Positions 8,795 to 15,615 of a stretch of 64,000 nt of DNA are shown here, piece after piece. The stretch covers positions 5,273,001 to 5,337,000 of the forward strand of contig NZ_JACCBF010000001.1 of NCBI RefSeq assembly GCF_013409625.1, read 5' to 3'. Numbering within the stretch: position 1 is the stretch's first letter; each line of letters starts with the position of its first letter. The notes beneath the pieces were generated by a model, which saw only the letters and a list, made by a program, of their open reading frames with translations, ran no database searches and was not told the origin of the DNA. Both the position numbers and the translations under genes were made by a program. The DNA is from Nocardioides kongjuensis. Lineage in GTDB: Bacteria > Actinomycetota > Actinomycetes > Propionibacteriales > Nocardioidaceae.

Positions 8795-10025
8795 GGATCT
8801 CCTCGGCGATCGGCTCGGAACGGGTGGCGGTGACGTGGATGCGGCCGTCGGCGACCCGGACCGACAGCGTGGCGTCGGGGGAGACGGCACCGACGGAGGT
8901 GACGACGTGGCCGTCGGCGTCCTGGAGGACGGCGTACCCGCGGCGCAGGGTGGCGAGTGGCGAGAGGGCACGGACCCGGGCGCGGCGGTGGTCGAGGTCG
9001 TCGACAGCGCGGTCGAGCTGCCACTCGAGCTGGCGGCGGATCCGCGAGCGCCAGTCGTCGAGCTCGTCGAGGCGCGCGTCGATCATGGTGCCCGGGTGGG
9101 CGAGCGCGGGCCGGGAGCGCAGGGTGTCGAGCTGGGCCTGCTCCCGGTCGAGGCGGTGGCGCACCGCGCGGCGCAGGGCGTCGCGCGCGCGGTCGACCAT
9201 CATCCGCTCCTGCGCCATGTCCGGCACGATCAGCTTGGCCGCATCGGTGGGCGTCGAGGCGCGTACGTCGGCCACGAGGTCGAGCAGCGGGGAGTCCGGC
9301 TCGTGGCCGATCGCGGACACGACCGGGGTGCGGGCGGCGGCGACCACGCGGATCAGGCCCTCGTCGGAGAAGGGCAGCAGGTCCTCGACCGAGCCGCCGC
9401 CCCGGGCCACCACGATGACGTCGACCTCGGGGTCCGCGTCGAGGCGGCGTACGGCCTCGATCACCTCCTCGGCCGAGCGCTGGCCCTGCATGGCGGCGTA
9501 CGCGGTGGTGAAGGCGACCCCCGGCCAGCGCCGCGTGGCGTTCTCGAGGACGTCGCGCTCGGCGGCCGAGCTCGGCGCGGTGACCAGCCCGATCCGGCGG
9601 GGCACGGCGGGCAGCCGGCGCTTGCGCTCCTGGGCGAACAGTCCCTCGGCAGCCAGCAGCTGCCGGCGCCGCTCGAGCCGGGCGAGCAGCTCGCCGAGAC
9701 CGACCATCCGGATCTCGCGGGCGTTGAGGGAGAGGCTGCCGCGGTTGGCGTAGTAGGACGGCCGTGCGTGGATGACCACGCTGGCGCCCTCGGTGACCGG
9801 CGTCGGCAGGCCGTCGAACATCACGCGCGAGCAGGTGACCGGCACCGAGATGTCGGCGACCGAGTCGCGCAGCGTCATGAAGACGGTCGCCAGGCCGGGG
9901 CGCCGGCTGATCTGGGTGACCTGGCCCTCGACCCACACCGCGCCGAGCCGGTCGATCCAGCCGGCGAGCGCGTTCGCGATCGCCCGGACCGGAGCCGGCT
10001 TCTCCAGCGACGTCTCGAGGGCCAC
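8787..10025 (-). CDS. xseA: exodeoxyribonuclease VII large subunit
   Basis: 412 residues. An N-terminal OB-fold ([20 protein letters not shown]) is followed by the catalytic core with [34 protein letters not shown] and [15 protein letters not shown], then a long coiled-coil and the closing [12 protein letters not shown] region. GTG 10025 is preferred because TAGGCT lies 7 nt upstream; an ATG at 10055 would add 10 residues and overlap the start codon of the divergent kinase gene. Confidence 0.95.
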   Translation of the reverse strand: MALETSLEKPAPVRAIANALAGWIDRLGAVWVEGQVTQISRRPGLATVFMTLRDSVADISVPVTCSRVMFDGLPTPVTEGASVVIHARPSYYANRGSLSLNAREIRMVGLGELLARLERRRQLLAAEGLFAQERKRRLPAVPRRIGLVTAPSSAAERDVLENATRRWPGVAFTTAYAAMQGQRSAEEVIEAVRRLDADPEVDVIVVARGGGSVEDLLPFSDEGLIRVVAAARTPVVSAIGHEPDSPLLDLVADVRASTPTDAAKLIVPDMAQERMMVDRARDALRRAVRHRLDREQAQLDTLRSRPALAHPGTMIDARLDELDDWRSRIRRQLEWQLDRAVDDLDHRRARVRALSPLATLRRGYAVLQDADGHVVTSVGAVSPDATLSVRVADGRIHVTATRSEPIAEEIHD

Positions 10026-10032
10026 GGCCGCG

Positions 10033-10038
10033 AGCCTA
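10033..10038 (-). promoter_or_regulatory. -10 hexamer of xseAB (leaderless)
   Basis: On the minus strand TAGGCT lies 7 nt before GTG 10025, which favours that start. Confidence 0.45.
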
Positions 10039-10053
10039 TGGGACAGTGTCGAC

Positions 10054-10968
10054 ATGACGGCGACGGCGCTCGTGATCGGCGAATCCGTGCTCGACGTGGT
10101 CGACGGCGACGGGAGGCCCGGCGGGTCCGCGGTCAACGCCGCCGTCGCGCTGGCCCGGCTGGGCAGGCCGGCCCGGCTCGCGACCGCGTACGCCGACGAC
10201 CCGGCCGGTTCGTCGATCGCCGGCCACCTCCGGTCGGCCGGGGTCGAGCTCGCCGGCGATCCGCACGTGCTGGCGTCCACGCCCCGCGCGGAGGCGGTGA
10301 TCGACGCGACCGGCGCGGCGACCTACACCTTCGACATCGGGTGGCAGCTGCCCGGCATCGCCGACGAGGCGGCGCACGTCGTCCACGTGACCTCCCTGGC
10401 CCCGCTGCTCGACCCGGGCGCCGAGGACGTGCTCGCCCTGGTCGAGCGGATCGCGTCCACCACCTGTCTGACCTACGACGTCAACCTGCGCCCCGCGATC
10501 ACCGGAACCCGCGCGCAGGTGCTCGACCGGGTGCTGCGGACCGCGTCGTACGCGACGCTGGTGAAGGCGTCCGACGAGGACCTGGTCGCGCTCTGGCCGG
10601 ACCGGTCGGCGGGGGAGTCGGCCTCGGCGCTGCTCGCCCTGCCCGGCGGCCCCGTCGCGGTGATCGTCACCCACGGCGCCGAGGGGGCCTCGTGGCACGC
10701 CTGCTCCGGACCCGACTGGACCACCGGCGGCGTGCACGCCGAGCCGGTGGACGTCGTCGACACCATCGGCGCCGGCGACACCTTCGCCGCCGCGCTCATC
10801 GACCACCTGTGGCCCCTCCTCGGCGCCGGTGCCCGGGGACGACTCGCCGCGCTCGGGCCGGAGGAGTGGAGCGCTGCGCTGACCTACGCCGCCCGGGTCG
10901 CCGCAGTCACCGTCGGGCGGTTGGGTGCGGACCCGCCGACGCGAGCGGAGGTCGGTGGCCCGGCGTGA
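10054..10968 (+). CDS. PfkB-family carbohydrate kinase
   Basis: 304 residues. The N-terminus [11 protein letters not shown] and [18 protein letters not shown] match the ribokinase/fructokinase family, and the C-terminal anion-hole and catalytic motif [14 protein letters not shown] carries the base Asp. It phosphorylates a sugar or a similar alcohol with ATP; fructose is a reasonable guess, but there is no sugar transporter nearby. It is divergent from xseAB. A long palindromic element follows it. Confidence 0.88.
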   Translation: MTATALVIGESVLDVVDGDGRPGGSAVNAAVALARLGRPARLATAYADDPAGSSIAGHLRSAGVELAGDPHVLASTPRAEAVIDATGAATYTFDIGWQLPGIADEAAHVVHVTSLAPLLDPGAEDVLALVERIASTTCLTYDVNLRPAITGTRAQVLDRVLRTASYATLVKASDEDLVALWPDRSAGESASALLALPGGPVAVIVTHGAEGASWHACSGPDWTTGGVHAEPVDVVDTIGAGDTFAAALIDHLWPLLGAGARGRLAALGPEEWSAALTYAARVAAVTVGRLGADPPTRAEVGGPA

Positions 10969-11004
10969 CTCACTCGAGCGCGCGGTGCCGCTGAAGGGGT
11001 TGTC

Positions 11005-11103
11005 GTCGGGCGCCCCGCGTGGTCTGGACTGAGCGGAGCGAGCGACCGAGGAACGAGGGAGCGAGCGCAGCGAGGGAAGACCACGCGCCAAAGGGCGCCC
11101 GAC
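11005..11103. repeat. long palindromic intergenic element, copy 2
   Basis: Perfect outer arms of 11 bp (GTCGGGCGCCC at 11005-11015; complement at 11093-11103) and perfect inner arms of 10 bp (CGCGTGGTCT at 11016-11025; complement at 11078-11087) flank a GAGCG-rich loop, leaving a CCAAA bulge. Copy 1 at 2482-2567 has the same plan but different inner stem bases that still pair. It sits between the PfkB gene and truA and may end transcription from the left. Confidence 0.75.
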
Positions 11104-11178
11104 ATGCGAGCGAAGCGAGCCAGACAAACACCGTGAGTTGTGTTGGGCACCGCACCAACCCCGCGCAAAAGGTTCCCC

Positions 11179-11184
11179 TAGGCT
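11179..11184 (+). promoter_or_regulatory. -10 hexamer of truA (leaderless)
   Basis: TAGGCT is followed by 6 nt and the truA GTG. This is a textbook actinobacterial leaderless layout. Confidence 0.5.
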
Positions 11185-11190
11185 GACCCG

Positions 11191-12069
11191 GTGCGCCTGC
11201 GGATCGACCTCGCCTACGACGGCGGTGACTTCCGGGGCTGGGCGTCACAGCCGGGACTGCGCACGGTGCAGGCCGAGCTGACCGCCGCACTGACGACCGT
11301 GCTGCGGCTGCCCGAGGGCTCGCTGCGGGTGACCTGCGCGGGCCGGACCGACTCGGGCGTGCATGCCCGCGGGCAGGTCGTGCACGTCGACGTACCCGAG
11401 GACCCGGAGGAGGGCTCGCCCACCGCGGCCCGCCAGGTCACGCAGCTCGACGTCCTCGCCCGGCGGGTCAACGGGGTGCTCGACAAGACGGTGCGGGTAC
11501 ACCGGATCAGCGAGGCGCCCGACGGGTTCGACGCGCGGTTCGCGGCGCTGTGGCGGCGCTACGCGTACCGGATCGTCGACGACCCGGCACGCGCGGACCC
11601 GCTGACCCGCAACCACGTGCTCTTCTGGCCGCGCCGGCTCGACGTCGCCGCGATGGACGAGGCCGCACGCTCGCTCGTCGGGCTCCACGACTTCGCCGCG
11701 TTCTGCAAGCACCGCGAGGGTGCCACGACGATCCGCACCCTGCTGGAGTTCGGCTGGACCCGCACCGACGACGGCCTCGTCGTCGGGCACGTGAAGGCCG
11801 ACGCGTTCTGCCACTCGATGGTGCGTGCGCTGGTCGGCTGCATGATCGCCATCGGCGAGGGGCGCCACGACCCCGCCTGGGCAGTGGAGATCCTCACCGG
11901 GCGCCGGCGCGACCAGGGCGTGATCGTCGTACCGGCGCACGGGCTGACCCTGGAGGAGGTCGCCTACCCCGACGCCGCCGGGCTGGCGGCGCGGGTGGCG
12001 CAGACCGCGGCCCGTCGTACCCACGCGGAGACGGACGGAGCCGAAGGGGCCGAGGGGGCCGAAGGGTGA
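11191..12069 (+). CDS. truA: tRNA pseudouridine(38-40) synthase
   Basis: 292 residues. The N-terminus RIDLAYDGGDFRGWASQPG and the catalytic loop CAGRTDSGVHARGQV, with Asp54 as nucleophile, identify TruA. Later motifs YAYRIVDDP and HDFAAFCKHREG agree. It isomerises U38-40 in the anticodon arm of tRNAs. The last residues are a repetitive acidic tail (three GAE-type units) with no known role. truA usually lies next to rplM; here rplM is 21 kb away. The methyltransferase start overlaps the stop by 4 bp. Confidence 0.97.
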   Translation: MRLRIDLAYDGGDFRGWASQPGLRTVQAELTAALTTVLRLPEGSLRVTCAGRTDSGVHARGQVVHVDVPEDPEEGSPTAARQVTQLDVLARRVNGVLDKTVRVHRISEAPDGFDARFAALWRRYAYRIVDDPARADPLTRNHVLFWPRRLDVAAMDEAARSLVGLHDFAAFCKHREGATTIRTLLEFGWTRTDDGLVVGHVKADAFCHSMVRALVGCMIAIGEGRHDPAWAVEILTGRRRDQGVIVVPAHGLTLEEVAYPDAAGLAARVAQTAARRTHAETDGAEGAEGAEG

Positions 12070-12665
12070 GCGACGAGCACTACTTCTCCGCCGACCCGTC
12101 GGTCGCGTTCCAGCGCGCGCCGGTCGAGGCCGACGTCTGGGGCCACGGGCTGCGGCTGGTCAGCGGGTCCGGTGTGTTCGCACAGGGCCGTCTCGACATC
12201 GGTACGTCGGTCCTGTTCCGCGAGACCGAGCCGCCCGCCGGTGGGCGGATCCTCGACCTCGGCTGCGGGTACGGCGTCATCGGGATCGCCTGCGCCGTCG
12301 CGGCCCCCACGGCCACGGTCACCGCGGTCGACGTCAACCAGCGCGCCGTCCTGCTCGCCAACGAGAACGCGGCCGCACTCGGTCTCGCCGACCGCTACAC
12401 CGCGCTGGTCCCGGAGCAGGTCGACCCGGCGGAGACCTACGACGAGATCTGGTCGAACCCGCCCATCCGGATCGGCAAGACGGCGCTGCACGAGCTGCTG
12501 CTGACCTGGCTGCCGCGGCTCGCGCCCGGGGGTCGCGCGGTGATGGTGGTCGGCAAGAACCTCGGCGCCGACTCGCTGCAGCGGTGGCTCGGCGAGCAGG
12601 GGTACCCGACCGAGCGGATCGCCAGCGCCAAGGGGTTCCGGGTCCTCGAGACCCGTCGCGCCTGA
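12066..12665 (+). CDS. RsmC-like class I SAM methyltransferase
   Basis: 199 residues. Motif I is ILDLGCGYGVIGIA, the acidic motif II is TAVDVNQRAVLLA, and motif IV is SNPPIRIGK; the NPPI/F motif marks N-methylation of a base, as in RsmC/RlmG. It is therefore likely an rRNA guanine-N2 methyltransferase of the short, single-domain kind. The GTG overlaps the truA stop (GTGA), so both RNA-modifying enzymes are made from one message. Confidence 0.85.
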   Translation: MSDEHYFSADPSVAFQRAPVEADVWGHGLRLVSGSGVFAQGRLDIGTSVLFRETEPPAGGRILDLGCGYGVIGIACAVAAPTATVTAVDVNQRAVLLANENAAALGLADRYTALVPEQVDPAETYDEIWSNPPIRIGKTALHELLLTWLPRLAPGGRAVMVVGKNLGADSLQRWLGEQGYPTERIASAKGFRVLETRRA

Positions 12666-12677
12666 CCGGGCGGTGCC

Positions 12678-12683
12678 TAGAGT
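12678..12683 (+). promoter_or_regulatory. -10 hexamer of the SIMPL gene (leaderless)
   Basis: TAGAGT, 6 nt, then ATG 12690. Same spacing as truA, gltA, cydA and tsaB. Confidence 0.45.
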
Positions 12684-12689
12684 GGCGCC

Positions 12690-13364
12690 ATGCCGACCGA
12701 GTTCACCGTGCGCGGGTCGCACTCCGCCTTCCAGCCGCCCGAGCGCGGCACCGCGCAGGTCACGCTGTCCTTCCAGGGCCCCGCGCTGCAGCCGGTCTAC
12801 GACCGCGTCGCGGCCGACCTCGAGGCCGTGAAGGCATCGGTCCGGGAGCTTCACGACCCGGCCGCCGGTCCCGTGACCTGGTGGTCCACCCAGCACGTGC
12901 GGACCTGGGCCGAGCGGCCCTGGAACCAGGACGGCAAGCAGCTCCCGCTCGTCCACCACGCCAGCGTCGGTGTGCAGGTGAAGTTCCGCGACTTCGCGCG
13001 GCTCACCAGCTGGGTGGGCGGGCTGGTCGGTTCGGCCGAGGGCTTCCATCTCGACGGCGTGCAGTGGGCCCTGACCGAGGCGCGCCGGGTCGAGCTCGAG
13101 CACACCGTCCGCGCCCGCGCCGTGCAGGACGCCGCCCGTCGTGCCCAGGAGTACGCCGACGCGCTCGGCCTCGGACCGGTGCGGCCCGTCGCCGTGGCCG
13201 ACGCCGGCATGCTCGGCCCGGGCATCTCGCCGATGGGCGGCGCCGCCCCGGCGGCGTACCTGAGGATGGCGGCCAAGGACACCGGCGGTGGCGCCGAGCT
13301 GGAGCTCTCGCCCGAGGACATCGAGGTCTCCGCGGAGGTCGACGCCCGCTTCGTCGCGGACTGA
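12690..13364 (+). CDS. SIMPL-domain (DUF541) protein
   Basis: 224 residues. The start TEFTVRGSHSAFQPPERGTA with alternating strands, the central WWSTQHVRTW and the region ALTEARRVELEHTVRARAVQDA followed by an ending with multiple short helices fit the SIMPL/DUF541 family, named after a mouse kinase-associated protein. The bacterial role is unknown. There is no signal peptide here, unlike many family members. A small Cys/His-rich gene follows after 2 bp. Confidence 0.8.
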   Translation: MPTEFTVRGSHSAFQPPERGTAQVTLSFQGPALQPVYDRVAADLEAVKASVRELHDPAAGPVTWWSTQHVRTWAERPWNQDGKQLPLVHHASVGVQVKFRDFARLTSWVGGLVGSAEGFHLDGVQWALTEARRVELEHTVRARAVQDAARRAQEYADALGLGPVRPVAVADAGMLGPGISPMGGAAPAAYLRMAAKDTGGGAELELSPEDIEVSAEVDARFVAD

Positions 13365-13366
13365 TC

Positions 13367-13606
13367 GTGCCCGCTCCCACGCTGTCCGACATCGCCCGGC
13401 TGCTCGACCGGCGCGGCGAGCTGACCCACGAGCGGGCCGCCGTCCTGCAGCAGGCGGCCGCGGCCGACCGCCCGGAGCGCTACAAGTGCACCCACCCGGA
13501 GCTCGCCGGCGCCGGGTGGTCGCACCCGTGGCCGGACGAGGAGATGTACCCGCACGCCTGCTGCCGGCTGCACGAGCACTGCCCGGCGGAGTGGGTCAGG
13601 ACGTGA
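13367..13606 (+). CDS. small Cys/His-rich protein, function unknown
   Basis: 79 residues. After a helical N-terminus, the C-terminal half carries Cys41, His43, His53, His63, Cys65, Cys66, His69, His71 and Cys72 (KCTHP ... PHACCRLHEHCP), enough for one or two metal sites. GTG 13367 lies 2 bp after the SIMPL stop, so it is probably co-translated. The 3' end overlaps the convergent mycothiol-enzyme gene by 11 bp. The codon pattern fits real coding, but I do not recognise the family. Confidence 0.6.
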   Translation: MPAPTLSDIARLLDRRGELTHERAAVLQQAAAADRPERYKCTHPELAGAGWSHPWPDEEMYPHACCRLHEHCPAEWVRT

Positions 13607-14270
13607 CCTTCGCCTGGGCGAGCACGTCGGCAGCCGGACCGGCCGCCGGCATCCGGCCCCAGAGCATGAGCAGCAGCTCCGCGGCCGGGGCGGCCAGCTC
13701 GACCGGCTCCCCGGCGGCGTCGGGCTCGAGGACCAGCGAGCGGTCCAGGTCGGTGGCGACCAGGCGCACCGGCGCGGGCAGCGGCTCGGTGCGGCCGAGC
13801 CGCACCTGGCGGGGGTAGAAGAGCGTCGCGACCTCGTCGACGCCGTCCCAGCCGAGCTCGGGGCTCACCCGCCATTCGGCCGTGCGTGCCTGGGAGTCGA
13901 GGGCGTCGTGCAGGTGCATGGTGACCTCGTGGAGCTGGCGCCGCCGCCAGAAGCCGGCCCGCGAGTCGGGGCCGAAGGTCCACACCGGTGCGTCGGGTGC
14001 CGTGTGCCGGAGCACCTCGAGCAGACGACCGGCCGCCGCCCGGTAGCCGTCGACCAGCGCATCGCGCTCCAGCCCGGGGGCCGGGGTGTCGCCGTCGGGG
14101 GAGTGGTCGGTGACGGCGTGCGTCGCCCAGGCGTGCACCCACCGGGTGTGCTCGCCCAGGTCGGCGAGCGTCCAGCCCGGGCAGGCCGGGACGGGGGCGG
14201 CGAGGTCGCCGGTCGCGAGCACGTCCGCGAAGTCGCCGGTGGTCTTCTCCAGCAGGTCGATCCACTCCAT
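13596..14270 (-). CDS. maleylpyruvate isomerase-family mycothiol-dependent enzyme
   Basis: 224 residues. The N-terminal DinB-like helical domain has VPACPGWTLADLGEHTRWVHAW, including the conserved His that binds a metal in mycothiol-dependent enzymes, and LHEVTMHLHDAL in the middle. A C-terminal sterol-carrier-like domain follows. The enzyme probably acts on a mycothiol adduct in the cytosol; the substrate is unknown. ATG 14270 has an AAGG Shine-Dalgarno upstream. It is divergent from padR and may be under PadR control. Confidence 0.82.
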   Translation of the reverse strand: MEWIDLLEKTTGDFADVLATGDLAAPVPACPGWTLADLGEHTRWVHAWATHAVTDHSPDGDTPAPGLERDALVDGYRAAAGRLLEVLRHTAPDAPVWTFGPDSRAGFWRRRQLHEVTMHLHDALDSQARTAEWRVSPELGWDGVDEVATLFYPRQVRLGRTEPLPAPVRLVATDLDRSLVLEPDAAGEPVELAAPAAELLLMLWGRMPAAGPAADVLAQAKVTS

Positions 14271-14310
14271 GGCGAGATCCTTGCAGGCGCCGACGACGGC
14301 GTGCCGCTGG

Positions 14311-14342
14311 ACATATGGATACGCCGTATGCATACTCCGTAC
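14311..14342. promoter_or_regulatory. PadR operator candidate
   Basis: Overlapping palindromes: ATACGCCGTAT (14319-14329), GTATGCATAC (14326-14335) and ATACTCCGTAC (14332-14342). ATAC/GTAT arms are the usual form of PadR sites. The cluster ends 2 bp before padR and covers the CATACT hexamer that may be its -10. Confidence 0.55.
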
Positions 14343-14344
14343 TC

Positions 14345-14893
14345 ATGTCCATCAAGCACGGTCTCCTGGCGCTCCTGGCGCCGGGCCCGAAGTACGGCTA
14401 CCAGCTCAAGGCCGAGTTCGAGGCCACGACCGGGTCGGCCTGGCCGCTGAACATCGGGCAGGTGTACTCGACCCTCCAGCGCCTCGAGAAGGGCGGCCAG
14501 ATCGAGGCCGACGGGGAGCCGGACGACGACGGGCGCGTGGTCTACGCGCTCACCCCGGCCGGGCGCGAGGAGCTCGCCGGCTGGTTCAGCTCGCCGATCG
14601 CGCAGGAGTCGCGCCCGCGCGACGAGCTCGCGATCAAGCTGGCGATGGCGGTGAACACCCCGGGCGTCGATGCGCGCGAGGTGGTGCAGGCCCAGCGCCG
14701 CCAGGCGATGAGCTCCCTGCAGTCCCTGACCCGCGTCAAGGCGTCCGTCCCGGACGAGGACCTGGCCCGGGTGATGGTGGTCGACTCGCTGATCTTCGCC
14801 GTCGAGGCCGAGGTCAGCTGGCTCGACCGGTGTGAAGCCCGGCTCCGCAAGGCCCGAACCGCAAAGACCCCCGAGAAGGAGGCCGTCCAGTGA
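14345..14893 (+). CDS. PadR-family transcriptional regulator
   Basis: 182 residues. The winged helix MSIKHGLLALLAPGPKYGYQ-LK, IGQVYSTLQRLEKGGQIE and the wing GRVVYALTPAGREEL are typical. The second half is helical and forms the PadR dimer interface. PadR repressors usually bind a drug or a phenolic compound. The gene overlaps the downstream ABC ATPase by 4 bp, so this is an autoregulated efflux operon (padR, ATPase, permease). The divergent enzyme gene shares the operator region. Confidence 0.92.
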   Translation: MSIKHGLLALLAPGPKYGYQLKAEFEATTGSAWPLNIGQVYSTLQRLEKGGQIEADGEPDDDGRVVYALTPAGREELAGWFSSPIAQESRPRDELAIKLAMAVNTPGVDAREVVQAQRRQAMSSLQSLTRVKASVPDEDLARVMVVDSLIFAVEAEVSWLDRCEARLRKARTAKTPEKEAVQ

Positions 14894-15615
14894 CCGCCAA
14901 CCCCGTCCTGGAGATTCGCAACGCCGGCAAGGTGTACGGCGTCGGCGAGACCCTGGTGACCGCCCTGCACGCCGCCACGCTCACCGTGGGCGCGGGCGAG
15001 CTGGTCGCCGTACGCGGTGCCTCGGGCTCCGGCAAGAGCACCCTGCTGCACCTGGCCGGCGGCCTCGACGCCCCCAGCTCCGGCGACGTCCTCGTCGAGG
15101 GCCAGTCACTGGGCGGCCTGTCCCGCAAGGACCTGGCCCGGCTGCGCCGCCGCTCGATCGGCTACGTCTTCCAGGACCTCAACCTGGTGCCGTCGCTGAG
15201 CGCTGCCGAGAACATCGCGCTGCCGCGCGAGCTCGACGGCACCTCGGCCACCGAGGCCCGGACCGAGGCGCTCGCCGCGCTCGAGGAGATCGGGCTGCGC
15301 GAGGTCGCCGACCGGTTCCCGGACGAGATGTCCGGCGGCCAGCAGCAGCGGGTCGCGATCGCCCGCGCCCTGATCGGACCGCGGCGCCTGGTGCTCGCAG
15401 ACGAGCCGACCGGGGCGCTGGACAGCGAGACCGGAGAGGGCGTGCTGCGCCTGCTCCGGGCGCGTTGCGACGCCGGTGCCGCCTGCCTGCTGGTCACCCA
15501 CGAGCCCCGGCACTCCGCCTGGGCCGACCGCGTGGTGTTCATCAGCGACGGCGCCATCGTCGACGAGACCACCGCCGACGCGCCGGCCGTCCTCGACCTC
15601 GGGGCGCTGACGTGA
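14890..15615 (+). CDS. MacB/LolD-type ABC transporter ATP-binding protein
   Basis: 241 residues. Walker A GASGSGKST (about residue 45), the signature MSGGQQQRVAIARAL, Walker B LVLADEPTGALD and the switch LVTHEPR are intact. The N-terminus LEIRNAGKVYGVGE is of the MacB/LolD/FtsE kind. It powers the large permease encoded next. It overlaps padR upstream and the permease downstream by 4 bp each. Confidence 0.93.
   Translation: MTANPVLEIRNAGKVYGVGETLVTALHAATLTVGAGELVAVRGASGSGKSTLLHLAGGLDAPSSGDVLVEGQSLGGLSRKDLARLRRRSIGYVFQDLNLVPSLSAAENIALPRELDGTSATEARTEALAALEEIGLREVADRFPDEMSGGQQQRVAIARALIGPRRLVLADEPTGALDSETGEGVLRLLRARCDAGAACLLVTHEPRHSAWADRVVFISDGAIVDETTADAPAVLDLGALT

Noticed and set aside
10026..10055. 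ATG 10055 as start of xseA
   Set aside because: It would overlap the start codon of the divergent kinase gene, and a -10 hexamer sits within the added stretch, 7 nt before GTG 10025.
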